From Chlamydoabsidia padenii (lineage: Eukaryota; Mucoromycota; Mucoromycetes; Mucorales; Cunninghamellaceae), in the NCBI GenBank assembly GCA_025330725.1, contig JAIWND010000038.1, forward strand, positions 1 to 64,000: a stretch of 64,000 nucleotides of DNA, written 5' to 3'. The notes under the pieces were generated by a model. It ran no database searches. It worked only from the letters and a program-made list of their open reading frames with translations, and was not told the origin of the DNA. Each line of letters starts with the position of its first letter. Position 1 is the stretch's first letter. Of the stretch, positions 1-9,913 are shown piece by piece. The translations under genes and the position numbers were made by a program.

Positions 1-20
1 AGGCTTTCACTTTAAAAAAA

Positions 21-181
21 TCGACTTCCTGTTGCCAGGGTCCTTTCTTCAACAACCGATCTTGATGTTTCCAATGAGAATTCAACAATACGATAGTGGA
101 AAAAAAAAGTCGACTTCCGGTTGCCAGGGTCCTTTCTTCAACAGCCAATCTTGATGTTTCCAATGAGAATTCAACAGTATA
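21..181. repeat. Tandem duplication, 89-bp period
   Basis: Two head-to-tail copies begin at 21 and 110. They share the run GTTGCCAGGGTCCTTTCTTC and a following stretch ending CCAATGAGAATTCAACA, with only a few substitutions. The copies are joined by an A-rich stretch. No coding potential is seen. Confidence 0.85.
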
Positions 182-660
182 ATGAGTAATAACAAAACAC
201 TTTTTCATTATATATACAACTTTGTGCAGAATGCTTTAAAGAAAATGAAAAATAGAAGATAGCGATGCGTCTGATTCATCTAATGACAGTAACTGTATTG
301 GAAGCCCTTTACATAGTTGAAGTCTTTTTTTTTTTTCTGTTTTGAGTCAAAGTAAAAAAATTTTGATTGGTGCTTTTTTCAATTTAGCCTGGATTTTAGC
401 GCGTTGAATACATTAATAGCCTTTTTTTTTTCTCCCTCTTCTTTCTTTTCTTTTCTTTTCTCTTCCACTTTTATTTTATTTTATCATTACTATTATTATG
501 GCCCTCAGTTTTCCATCGCTTTGAAAACAGCCTCTAGTTTATGGCAAGGAAAAGAACACATTCAAATTGATGTGTTGATTGAAAACACGTAACATCATAT
601 ACAAAACAGAAAACAGCGAAGATTGATTCTAATCAACTTTTTTTTTCTTTCTTTCAAGGA

Positions 661-871
661 AACTACAATATACACAAAGCATCTACCTGAATAATGAGCT
701 GTATACTACTTATTATTTGGCTTTCGTGCTGTATGCCGTAATTACCGTTTACTTTGCTGGTTTGAGGTAAGTTACAGAAAAAAAAAACTGGCAGTGAAAA
801 AAAGATAGCCTTTCAGTATTCATTTGTCTATCAATAGGTATGGTTTCCAATACAATCTACAGCACAGATAA
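661..871 (+). CDS. Possible C-terminal exons of a small membrane protein
   Basis: Two short exons can be read. The first follows a pyrimidine-rich acceptor (TTTCAAG) and encodes a stretch with a hydrophobic helix (YYLAFVLYAVITVYFAG). It ends at a good donor (GAG|GTAAGTT). The second starts after CAATAG near 838, continues in frame as RYGFQYNLQHR and stops. An upstream open stretch around 404-592 also has a hydrophobic start, but I could not join it cleanly in frame. I do not recognise the family. The conclusion rests on splice signals plus one hydrophobic segment, so this could be a chance reading. Confidence 0.25.
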
Positions 872-1163
872 GTAAGGGATGACTTTTTGACTGGTATGAA
901 TTACTAATCGTTTATCTCTATCGATAGTGAATCTGAATCTCTCTTACTTGTTAGGCCGATACACAAAACAAATATTAGGGAACTGTAAGTAATGAATATA
1001 ATTATTCCCCATCTTTCTTTTTACTAAAAAAACAACTTCTTCCACTAAAGATTTAGGTGTAATCATAGTATCGTAAACGTTTAACATATGGATAATATGT
1101 TACATAGAACCACGGCGCTTATAATTGTATTTGGATCAAGACTCAACTGCAATCTACAGTGGC

Positions 1164-1220
<57 letters not shown>

Positions 1221-1234
1221 AAGAAGAAGAAGAA
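1164..1234. repeat. (AGT)n/(AGA)n microsatellite
   Basis: About nineteen AGT units are followed by several AGA units. The translation is poly-V/E and is not a gene. Confidence 0.95.
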
Positions 1235-1559
1235 GTAGTAGAAGTAGTATGTTGTATTATACATTCTTTTAACTAATATGAAGTGCAATATTAATAAAAA
1301 AGCAAATCATTCCCCCTACGTATCAATATAATAAAAAGCAAACGATGTATGTTAATAATGTGGTGGATAAAAATGTGCGTTTTTTTATTTTTAAAAATGG
1401 TAGTAAAGCTTCTGTTTTGAGCACACTCCTGTTTTTCAAAAATAGTAGCTGCTACCCTTTTTTGCACTGTAGAATATCATATCTACCATTTTTGAGCATA
1501 GTAAAAAATGGTAGTTATGTGCCAAAAGTAGTAACATAGCTACTATTATTTCCGCCATA
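1235..1559. other. Intergenic, AT-rich, with short hairpin-forming repeats
   Basis: No gene is seen. The 11-mer AAAAATGGTAG occurs near 1394 and again near 1504, and its reverse complement CTACCATTTTT near 1481, so the stretch can fold into a hairpin. It may be the end of a small non-coding element, but no terminal repeats with a target duplication were found. Confidence 0.4.
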
Positions 1560-1970
1560 GTGAATATCAAGAAGGCATTACTCCTGATTGTCCGCGGTAT
1601 CTACTTCGACGTTTGTATAAAGATCTTTTTACACACAAAATTAATCTACAACCTCGGATGTGGGCTTTGGTGGCTGTCCCTGCAACTTCTATCGACCGAT
1701 CTACTGAACAAGTATGCCTCAAGTATCTTCAAGACCCGTTCTGGGCTCATTTCTCCTCCAAATCATACCGATCACACAACCCTCAGGGCGGCCTACCACC
1801 TCATAAATTCGGCAAGTTCATCCGCCAACTTTGGACCACCACAATACTTCCCCATGGAAGAACAATCTGGTACAAGATAATATCCAACAAGGTGCCTCTA
1901 CAAACATTTCTGGCTAAACTTCACCAACAGACTTCCAATTGTTTCCCATGTCAAGACACCGAACAAGGTC
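1560..1970 (+). mobile_element. LINE 3' fragment (zinc-binding end of a reverse transcriptase ORF)
   Basis: The translated product resembles the last part of the full LINE on the opposite strand at 9.9-14.9 kb. Both have a YLLRRLYKDLFT / MLKRLLDDIFT-like stretch, then PHGRTIWYK versus PQGRTLWYR, then a C-x2-C (CFPCQ versus CLLCQ) of the RT-associated zinc-binding domain. Homology stops just after the second cysteine. The fragment therefore lacks the rest of the zinc-binding domain and all of the EN and RT domains. It is a 5'-truncated remnant in + orientation. Confidence 0.6.
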
Positions 1971-2419
1971 GTCAACAATTTACAAAGCAGGTTACCATTC
2001 AGGCCTTGTACGATCTCTTCTTGGTCGACTCCCTTGTTGGCAGCAATGTGGCCCTTCTTGATCCGGCGGATGTGACGGGGCAGCTCACTCTCAAAGAAGA
2101 AAAGGCTCTCTCACTCTACTACTTTTTGGCGACTCTGGCGGACAAGATTGTGGTGCGATACTTTATCGGCAAGGACAAGATCGCTAAATGGGGGAAGATC
2201 GGTAAGGACGATCGAGGACGACTGATCAACGACATGCATCGCCAGGCAAGTGAATTCGGGATTCACATCGATCGATGTGAAGGCTCTTGGATGGCAAATG
2301 GCATGCTTCGCAGGCGGGTGGAGTCGTTGGAGAATAGCGAAGCGAATATTCTCGACAAGCGCCAACGACAAGCTCTTCAACAACAGCAACAACAGGAACA
2401 AGAACAAGAACAACAATAA
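1613..2419 (+). CDS. Chimeric ORF: LINE tail fused to an unrecognised domain
   Basis: A 268-codon open frame starts in the LINE fragment. After about residue 118 it runs on into unrelated sequence: a helical region, a basic segment (KDKIAKWGKIGKDDRGRLI), a WMANGMLRRRVESLEN stretch, and a terminal run of Q/E repeats. I do not recognise the second half. Its basic, helical character recalls accessory DNA-binding proteins of transposons, but that is only an impression. The frame ends at TAA inside a CAA-CAA-TAA-GGA-CAG-CAG context, so the original frame probably continued through the Q-rich tract. It may be a chance fusion or the edge of an older mobile gene. Confidence 0.35.
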   Translation: MYKDLFTHKINLQPRMWALVAVPATSIDRSTEQVCLKYLQDPFWAHFSSKSYRSHNPQGGLPPHKFGKFIRQLWTTTILPHGRTIWYKIISNKVPLQTFLAKLHQQTSNCFPCQDTEQGRQQFTKQVTIQALYDLFLVDSLVGSNVALLDPADVTGQLTLKEEKALSLYYFLATLADKIVVRYFIGKDKIAKWGKIGKDDRGRLINDMHRQASEFGIHIDRCEGSWMANGMLRRRVESLENSEANILDKRQRQALQQQQQQEQEQEQQ

Positions 2420-2463
2420 GGACAGCAGCAACGATCACCCGGAAAATTGGATTAAGATCAGTA

Positions 2464-2967
2464 TTGAATGTCGACAATCTAAATAATCATGAACGTATCC
2501 TGAACGTAATCAACGAGGTGGTTGTCTTCATTCGAGACATTGTCATCAAAGCGCACCTATTTGTCACCTATTTTGTATACAGCAATCTGGATAACGGCAG
2601 ACCTGTTCCAAAACAGCTTTTTACCAAAATTTTCTTCTATGCGGTCTACCAACTTATAATTGGTGGTAAAATATCTGTCAACAATACTATCAGTCAACAA
2701 CTGGCAACACAAATACATCACTCTCATCAGCAAATGAATCCAACTGCAGACTGTATGGCAGCCTTCAATGCCCAAAAGATTCACGGTGGTATAGCGTATT
2801 CTCATTGTGCTACAACTATCTTCTACCATTACGCGACTCTCCTTACGAATCGGATAACTGAAGAAATGATGCAATGGATGGCGAATATCTACTCATTACG
2901 ATTACGAGAACGACAAACACAGCCACAACAACAGCAACGAAGAACATTTTTTAATTACCGGAAATAG
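2464..2967 (+). pseudogene. N-terminal helical region of a Fanzor-type (TnpB-like) protein, copy A
   Basis: The open frame encodes an all-helical stretch (INEVVVFIRDIVIKAHLFVT, then a K-Q-L-F-...-Y-Q-L-I segment) that aligns by eye with the N-terminal region of copy C near 36.9-37.1 kb (IKSTQQVTDVAYRSQLFLID). Fungal Fanzor proteins commonly have such a helical region before the RuvC core. The frame ends in a Q-rich run and a stop. A Q/H-rich ORF, an LTR insertion and an unknown ORF separate it from the RuvC-I segment at 5.5 kb. The ATG choice is uncertain. It is most likely one piece of a broken or alternatively spliced copy A. Confidence 0.45.
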
Positions 2968-3081
2968 GCATTATTTTTAATATATAAGAATATTACAAAA
3001 GAAATAATTTCAATACCAATACACATTTTTTTATTTCTAATAAATATATTAATTATTTTTTGATATTTTTATTGTATGTAA

Positions 3082-4175
3082 ATGAAAAACATTCTTCAAC
3101 GACCGGAATTTGATCTTCAACATGGACTGCGTCATGAAGAGGAACAACAGCAATATCAACTAGAATTGCTACAGCAACACCAGTCGCAAAGCCAATACTA
3201 TCTTCAGCAGCAACAATACCATCAAGTTCAACAGAATTATCATCAAGATCAGCATCGACAGCAACATGATGATGAAAGGTCACAACAACATCATCAGCAA
3301 CAGAGCCAATATCACCAAGATCAACTTCGTTATCATGAAATGCAAGAACAACACCATAATGATCAGCAGGCTTATCATCAAGAGCAAGATCAGTATTGTC
3401 AACAACAGCAAGAGCATCACAATCTACAGGAACGACATCACCAGCAACAACAACAGTATCATGAGCGCCAAAGTCAATACCACCATGAACAGCAACAAAC
3501 CAATGTAAGTGGTGCAATAAAAATATCAGGTAAATGGATATGTAACTCACAGATTGCCAAATTTTATTTAAAGGTATTGACAAAAAGTGACTGTGTGTCG
3601 TATCAGGCAAAATCAATAAAAGAACGTTAAAACTCAGCTGTCAAAAATTAAATTTAGTCGAGAATGATCGGCGATCGAAGAAGAAAAATAAAATAAAAAC
3701 GGCGACCAATTCAACAACAGACAAAGCATTGTCTCAGAACCTGATCCCGTTATAAAGCCCAATGAAATCAACTCCACTAAACAAAAGAAAGAAAACCAGT
3801 CTTGTCAACTTCCCCTCATTGGCTCAACTCAACAAAAAGCCAAGGTTTAGAAATTTTTAGATTTTGTATAAATAGTAGCTCTTGTATTGACCTTTCTTGT
3901 TTTTTTCCCCAATTCGATTTCAAAAATAAAGATATACAAGGATCTCACTTTACTCTTGCTGTCTTTATTGTCAAATTTCACACTGTGGCAAGTTTGGGCT
4001 CTACATTCTAGAATGCTGCATGAATGACACCAAGGTCCGTCCGGTATTTCCAGTCCACCTCTCTGATCTCTCGAATACTGAAGAAGTCAATAACGACATT
4101 ATTTACATTATGGAAGAAGCTGACATCGACCTTCTGACTATCTTCAACAACTTTCTGATAACAGTGCATGAATGA
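3082..4175 (+). pseudogene. Q/H-rich ORF interrupted by a solo LTR
   Basis: From 3082 the frame encodes a highly repetitive Q/H/E/Y-rich low-complexity protein (CAR/CAY codons), then a short non-repetitive stretch ending ...VLTKSDC. A solo LTR sits at that point. If the LTR and one copy of the CTGTG duplication are mentally removed, the same frame continues without a stop through KFGLYILECCMNDTKVRPVF and an acidic stretch to a TGA at 4173-4175. The gene was therefore open across the site before insertion. The function is unknown. The position between Fanzor-like pieces suggests it belonged to the same mobile locus. The antisense strand also stays open for 187 codons, which is a composition effect. 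Confidence 0.5.
3596..3982 (+). mobile_element. Solo LTR (family 1, copy 1), TSD CTGTG
   Basis: The 387-bp element starts TGTCGTATCAGG and ends TTTCACA (TG...CA). It is flanked by the perfect 5-bp direct repeat CTGTG (3591-3595 and 3983-3987). A near-identical sequence in inverse orientation lies at 8802-9177. Internally there is a TATA box (TATAAATAG near 3868) followed by AATAAA-type polyadenylation signals, as expected for an LTR promoter and terminator. No internal retrotransposon sequence remains, so it is a recombination product (solo LTR). Confidence 0.93.
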
Positions 4176-4578
4176 TCGAAGAACGCTACCACACGCTACA
4201 CCAACGAATCATACATTTGGGAGATGGATTACGCGCCGTCATGAATACTTCTCTTGATCGAATTAACCAGCAAGCATTACCAGTGGAATATATTTTGCCT
4301 TGGAACAGATATCTCAATCTTTTCTGAATTTACTTCGATTACATCAAGAAGCCGTGGCATTACTTCAAATGGTATCAAATGATTTGGATCTTCAATTCCG
4401 GTTATATGATGAACGCTGGTCAGCCACACAAGTACAATATTTGATTGCGCAACTACCGGTCAATATTCGAAATCTGGAACACATTATTCAGCAAAATCAT
4501 TCACTACAAATGTTGGACATGGAAACGACAGAACTGCGTGATCTAATGTACATACAGACCATGCAATCCCCCCAATGA
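4172..4578 (+). pseudogene. Unrecognised helical ORF upstream of Fanzor copy A core
   Basis: An open frame from ATG 4172 (MIEERYHTLHQRIIHLGDG...) stays open to about 4325. A +1 shift then continues as LEQISQSFLNLLRLHQEAVA and an L/Q-rich helical segment to a stop at 4576-4578. That stop overlaps the start of the next ORF, whose first ATG is at 4575. The frameshift suggests decay. I do not recognise the domain. It looks like an amphipathic coiled region and may be part of the same mobile gene as the RuvC-containing ORF that follows. Confidence 0.35.
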
Positions 4579-5822
4579 TGGACAACCTGCGTAACAACCA
4601 TATTCAACACCAACAACTAAACCAAGGGTACGAAGTAGCACGGCAAATTTATTTTGAAAACAATGCACTAGGTGATCGGGGCATCCTGGAACGAATATTG
4701 GAACAATGTCGACTATCCGGCGTAGACATAATCTCGGATCAAACTCGCCCAGCACTCACAACCGACTATATCTCACGCCACTGCGATATTTCTAGGAAAT
4801 ACGCTTACAACATCAGTTCGCATATCAACAGCCACAATACAAATCAACTGCAGGAAGCCAATCCCATCCAAACGATAGTCCCACGATCATGGGCTTATGA
4901 AAAGATTCGACTACTCGATGAATTCAACAGTATGGGACGACGACGGCGGGCATCTTTGGTCAACTCAGTCATTAATATTATTCCGGAAACTGGTACCTTG
5001 AACCGACAGCGTTTGGAATTTTTATCTGACCAATCTTTCGGGCAGCTTGAAGAATTGGTTGATGAAACTCGACGGCGCTTACATTGCTCAATGGAATACT
5101 TGCACGACCCTCAACAAAACGCGCATCTTCTTCAGCCATGCTTTCGACCAGCATTAGACCACATTGTTAAAAAAGAACAATTATTTAATCTTGTCTCGAA
5201 GTCGTCATTCAAGAAAAAATACATCAAGCTCGACAACAGCAGTATGAAAACATTGCTTCGATCATTGGGACTTCCAGACTATATTCATAGTGATGATACT
5301 TTGTCTCGTTTACTCGCTTTGGAAAAAGTTCGACCGCGTGATGGTTTTATTTGGTCAAAATACATATTAACCGATGGATTCGCCATATCCATATCATTCA
5401 AGAAGCCGATCAAAACCGAAGACGCCTTGCCACGCTTGGTGCCTGAAGACTTTGAAGATTGGGAATTCAAGTATCTGAATGTGTGGGGTGTGGATCCCGG
5501 TGTTACAAATGTGTATGTCGGTAGTAATGGCTCAATTAATGACTTATACAATGACTCCGTGGACCATGAAGTTAAATGGTTATTTGATGGGATTTTATGG
5601 AATGGGATGGAGGGTTTGTATCAAATCTCATATATTATTTATGTTTTCTTCTTAGGCGCTGGCACTGGCGATGTGGAACGAAACGATCCTGGTGGACAGG
5701 ATGCTCCTGAACAAAATGATGGTAATTGTAAAGGGAATTGTTATTTCTACACCCCACATTTTCTCTTTCTACAACCTACCCGGATACATTGGTCACCGAG
5801 CCAATCATATTTGTCTTTTTAA
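4575..5822 (+). pseudogene. Fanzor-type (TnpB-like) RuvC nuclease, copy A, truncated after RuvC-I
   Basis: The first ~140 residues hold a helix-rich part of unknown identity (SRHCDISRKYAYNISSHINS). The middle has a SSFKKKYIKLD...TLLRSLG motif and then DGFIWSKYILTDGFAISISF. That leads directly into WGVDPGVTNVYVG, the RuvC-I block with its catalytic Asp at codon 5493-5495. This order (a TDG-x-A-x2-x2-F strand, then xDPGxT) is typical of TnpB/Fanzor proteins. A likely intron runs from GTTAAA near 5571 to TTCTTAG near 5656. The downstream exon (GAGTGDVERNDPGGQDAP) lacks RuvC-II, the zinc ribbon and RuvC-III. The copy is therefore incomplete and very probably inactive as a nuclease. A functional protein would need roughly 200 more residues. 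Confidence 0.65.
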
Positions 5823-6410
5823 AAAATAAAACTTTTTTGATTGATGCATAATAAACATGTTTTTTATTTGATAATTTGATAAAAATGATATTCCAATGTT
5901 TGATAACAACTGTGATATTTTGATATATAAAAAAAAGTAGTAAGACAGGAAAGTGAAAAACTTTGAGACTGAATTAATTGTCCTTTATTGATCAATGAGA
6001 AAATAGATGTATTTATACAAAATACAGTTAGCTATTACGACTGTATAATTGTTCCTTTCTTAACCGGAATGATGCTCTTTTTCTTTGTTAGATATGAGCC
6101 GAGAGTATGTCAGTTATAATGTCAATGTGATCCCAAATGACTCTAATTGAGACAGAGCGGAACTTTAATATTATTTCGTTCCTGAGGAATGTTTACTTCT
6201 TTTGTCCTTCTTTACATATACTCCGTATCTGTCATTCTATCTACAATAGATCTAGACTAGTATATCTTTTCACTGTGGTAAATAAACTTTTATTTCCAGG
6301 ACAAAGTGTTACATGCATTCTTGCCATTTCAACATTCCGTTAATGAGATGTCTGAATCACGACAACAACACTATTCTAATGTAATAGGGGGGGGGATTAA
6401 CTAATCTACG
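5823..6410. other. Intergenic, AT-rich
   Basis: The region between the Fanzor-A frame and the MULE 3' end has no gene. It contains polyadenylation-like AATAAA signals just after 5823 and a G8 run near 6390. Any guide-type RNA of copy A would be expected around here, but no conserved structure could be recognised by eye. Confidence 0.5.
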
Positions 6411-7812
6411 CTATTTGGGACAGTTTCTATAGATGTGACCAGGTTGCGAACACCTTCCACATCGTCGAGGGGTTCGTTCGGCCAGCTCAAAAGCGGATGG
6501 ATCCCGTTGAGTGGAGCTGGTGTTGTGTCTCGTCGATCCAGTCGGACGACCCCTACCACTTCTAACAGCTGGATCAAGTAGTGGTGGTGATGGCCCGAAG
6601 GCAATTTCTTCTAGGGGTTGTCGAGCTTGTATTTGTTGTTGCAAATTTCCCTGGTTGTATCGTTCTATAATCCGGTCCACCAAAGGTCGTATATCCCCAT
6701 CACCACTTCCCCCTTCATCCATTGTTTGATTTACCTGGCCGCCAGGGAAGTCGGTACTTTCATCAATCCACCAGTGTTTGTTAAAGTCGCTGAGGGAGAG
6801 GGTGGCATCAGATGTATCTCTTCTGATGTTGGCGATGTGGTGCACAAGGGTGTCGGAGATAAAAAGTGATTTTCTCTGGAAAAATAGATATCAATCTGGA
6901 AATTTCTTTTTGTCTCTTTCTCCTTTCTCTTCTTTCTCTCTCGTTAAATCTTTTAACATCTAGATGCTTCGATATAACAATTCAGCCATAGACTCCGATA
7001 ATAGAATAGTATATATATATATGTGTGTACTTTACTTTTAATAAAAACCTCATTCTTCACCTGATATATAAAAAGGAATACTCGTCTTATAGTTCAAACG
7101 ACAAGGGAGCCCTACAAAATAAATGGTTAGTTACAGTATACGCTGATGTCACTTGCTTACCCATAATTGTTGTGAATGTGTTGGTACAAGGTGAGGTATC
7201 CGTTTCCATAGATTTGTCGACCTGTTTCCTTGTTTCGTTCAAAGCGTAAGAAGACCTTGACAATGATCCTAGCAAAAAGAGGAATTTGGTGAGAGTGGGC
7301 AATACGGATTCGATCATTCATTATCTTCGCCTGAATTTCCTTGTACTGATTTGCAACAGCTAGATCGATCTTTTGCTGGACGTCACGAAGATGGCTTGTC
7401 GAGGTCTTCACATAGGATTTGATTGATCGGTGAGCGCTTTCCACCCGAGATGTTGTCGTTGTCTCCAAAAATAGAAGAAGTGTCGAGTCCAAGGTGTGCC
7501 AAACTGTACTTTATGGGGGAGCCATGTCGATTCAAGGTAAGAGACTACAGGCCAATGATTTCCACTATATGTTGATTTCAGCTGCTTCCATGCCCTATCG
7601 AATCCATCATCTTCCCAAGACCATGCCACCGAGTTCCAAGCCGCCAAGAATTCATTCCAGTCGTCGTCGCTGCTGAAGTGCTTTTTGCAATTGGTGAGAA
7701 TGTTTTTGTTGATGTGCCACATGCATAGTACATTGTGAGAAGCCGGAAAAACACCAGGAATAGCATTCATCAGCGCAAGTTCACGATCAGTAGCAATAGT
7801 AATGGAATCAGG

Positions 7813-8321
7813 TGAAGTATGTAGGGTAGGGAAGAACACAAAAATAAACGAGAACTGTTATTACCCTTCATTTTTATGTTGTTTAAAGAATGAATAATAA
7901 AAAAGTGATTAACATAATAGAGGAGACAAACTACTGCTGCTTATATAGGCGTTGATGAATTTCTAACTGGCTAACACGGCACCAATGGAAAGATGCATAG
8001 ATCCCATAGATCTGACTGCTGTTCCTCTTCGTTGAAGGAAAACTTTTTAATTGGTAAAAGATTGTACCAAAGATCTTAATTGTGAAGAAGAAAAGAAGAA
8101 GTAGTATTTAATAGGTTTGGTTTCATATCATCGATTACTAAACGCGATCGTACCTTGAAATGTCTCCTGACTCCTTTTTTTCTGGGAGCGGAATTTAAAT
8201 CATCATTACTCATGCTACCTTAAGTATGTGAGACTTTATTTGAGGGTCAGATTCTTTATTTCTAGTCGTCAAGTTTCATAGAAGCTAATTTCACAGTTGG
8301 GTAGTAATGTCTGATACGACA
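7813..8321 (-). mobile_element. Solo LTR (family 2), TSD TCAGG, inside the MULE transposase
   Basis: On the minus strand the 509-bp element begins TGTCGTATCAGAC and ends ATACTTCA (TG...CA). It is flanked by a perfect 5-bp direct repeat, TCAGG (7808-7812 and 8322-8326). Removing it with one repeat copy joins the MULE frame exactly: QKLYNGI continues into PDSITIATDREL. It shares the first 11 bases of its LTR with family 1 but the rest is different, so it is a related but distinct family. A TATATAA box lies near 7943 on the minus strand. Confidence 0.88.
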
Positions 8322-8801
8322 TCAGGAATTCCATTATACAACTTCTGGCTAATTTTTCGTAAATCCCAGTCGTAGTCATCTTGCTTTTCATCCCGCAAAA
8401 AGATGAAGCAGCAGCAGAATGTTGACCAGGAGCTTGTAATACCCACCACTTCCAACAGAGGCATCCGGAATTTGTTAACCTTGTAGGTGCAATCCATCAA
8501 AAGGACAGAGCCATACCGCCGAACCAAGTCGATTGATGTTTTGTGTGCAAAAAAGAGATGGGTAACCTTGTCTTCGCTGTCAACGCGAAAATCAAACACA
8601 TACTCGTTCGAGTTCGAGAGTTCGTCAACAAGTGCCCTAATTGGTGTTCGTCCATTTAATTTCTTTTGCCTGTTCTTGTATCGTTCGTTATAGACAGTAC
8701 AGGAGCACGTCCAATAACATGGGGACACTGTCTTAATGGCGACTGGTTTTATACCACTGGGTTGGCTTATTGTTTATATTCCCCTGCATTTTCACCACTG
8801 G

Positions 8802-9177
8802 TGTGAAATTCGACAATAAAGACAGCAAGAGTAAAGTGAGATCCTTGTATATCTTTATTTTAAAATCGAATTGAGTAAGAAAAACCAAGAAAGGTCAATA
8901 CAAGAGCTACTATTTATACAAAATCTAAAAATTTCTAAATCTTGGCTTTTTGTTGAGTTGAGCCAATGAGGGGAAGTTGACAAGACTGGTTTTATTTCTT
9001 TTGTTTAGTGGAGTTGATTTCATTGGGCTTTATAACGGGATCAGGTTCTGAGACAATGCTTTGTCTGTTGTTGAATTGTTTTTTTTTTCTTCTTCGATCG
9101 CCGATCATTCTCGACTAAATTTAATTTTTTGACAGCTGAGTTTTAACGTTCTTTTATTGATTTTGCCTGATACGACA
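8802..9177 (-). mobile_element. Solo LTR (family 1, copy 2), TSD ACTGG, inside the MULE
   Basis: This is the inverse-orientation partner of the LTR at 3596-3982, differing by a few substitutions and a ~15-bp length difference in an A-rich stretch. It begins TGTGAAATT and ends GCCTGATACGACA on the + strand. It is flanked by perfect ACTGG repeats (8797-8801, 9178-9182). A longer direct repeat, ACTGGTTTTAT, occurs at 9178 and at about 8744, so the target itself held a small local duplication. The insertion lies in or next to an intron of the MULE gene. Confidence 0.92.
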
Positions 9178-9913
9178 ACTGGTTTTATCTGGGTAATTTC
9201 ATCCAGAAAGATAACATTAGGTTAATTAAGCAAGAAAAAAAATATTACCTGGATGATTTTAAAAAACTGGGAAATACATCTGATGAGCAACTGGTCCTGC
9301 AGGTGGTTCATATTCATGATTGCCACGAATGTGCTCCACAGGCAACGAGCATTGCTGAAGGATCGGCTCGCCGAATCGACAATACAATATCCCGAGGTAG
9401 AGAGCTACTAGTAGACATGACCGCCACTGTTTGTCGATGTGTTGCATTGAGACGGCGTACACATGGGTGGCCAGACAAATCAGTATCAAGTTCGTGATTG
9501 TGGTCGTTGCAAATCACCCGGAGATTCCATTCACCGTCGCGTAATGTGACCTTCCAATGGAAAGGGCATCCAATTAATCTTGAACCAGTATTTGGTCTAA
9601 CCACAGGTGCAACACGTCGCTGTTGATAGATACCACCACGAACGCACTTGAATTCAAACAGCGTGTAGATCACCCTTCCTATTTTTCTTGTTACGCTTGA
9701 TGATGATTCCAGCACCATTTTCGATTCCAAATTGCATAACATAATTCTTACAACTATCCGCATCATCAAAACGGAGTTGCTCGGGCATTACCATCGTAAA
9801 GAGTTGTTATTGTTGTTGTTCAGACATAATATTGGTTGAGGGAAAAAAAAAATTAGGGTCAATAAAAGATTTTTATTAACGGGGGGTTTAAATTAAGGCT
9901 ATCCTAATGTAAA

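Larger units (their letters stand above)
6411..9794 (-). pseudogene. MULE (Mutator-like) transposase, broken
   Basis: Reading down the minus strand from an ATG at 9794 (MVMPEQLRFDDADSCKNYV), there is a FAR1-type DNA-binding domain (KCVRGG..., GCPFHW, HNHEL). The MULE transposase core follows, with YNERYKNRQKKLNGRTPI, the catalytic strand VLLMDCTYKVN (first Asp), ITIATDRELALMNAI (second Asp), LCMWHINKN and TTTTSRVESAH. A ~300-bp intron follows HNNYG, and the C-terminus carries a CCHC zinc knuckle (CGRCSQPGHIYRNC). Frameshifts occur in the FAR1 domain (~9660) and before the SRVESAH motif (~7470). Two solo LTRs are inserted (7813-8321, 8802-9177). Terminal inverted repeats were not identified. 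The element is non-autonomous now. Confidence 0.85.

Noticed and set aside
3053..3616. 187-codon minus-strand frame rich in V/D/H/A
   Set aside because: Antisense to the CAR-repeat Q/H-rich frame; composition effect.
7408..7839. Start of a separate gene at the M-F-F-P-T-L-H-T frame
   Set aside because: The first residues come from the inserted LTR; the true sequence continues from the upstream MULE exon.
9840..9913. Poly(A) tail of the LINE
   Set aside because: The A run near 9842 is on the + strand, the wrong strand for a minus-strand LINE.
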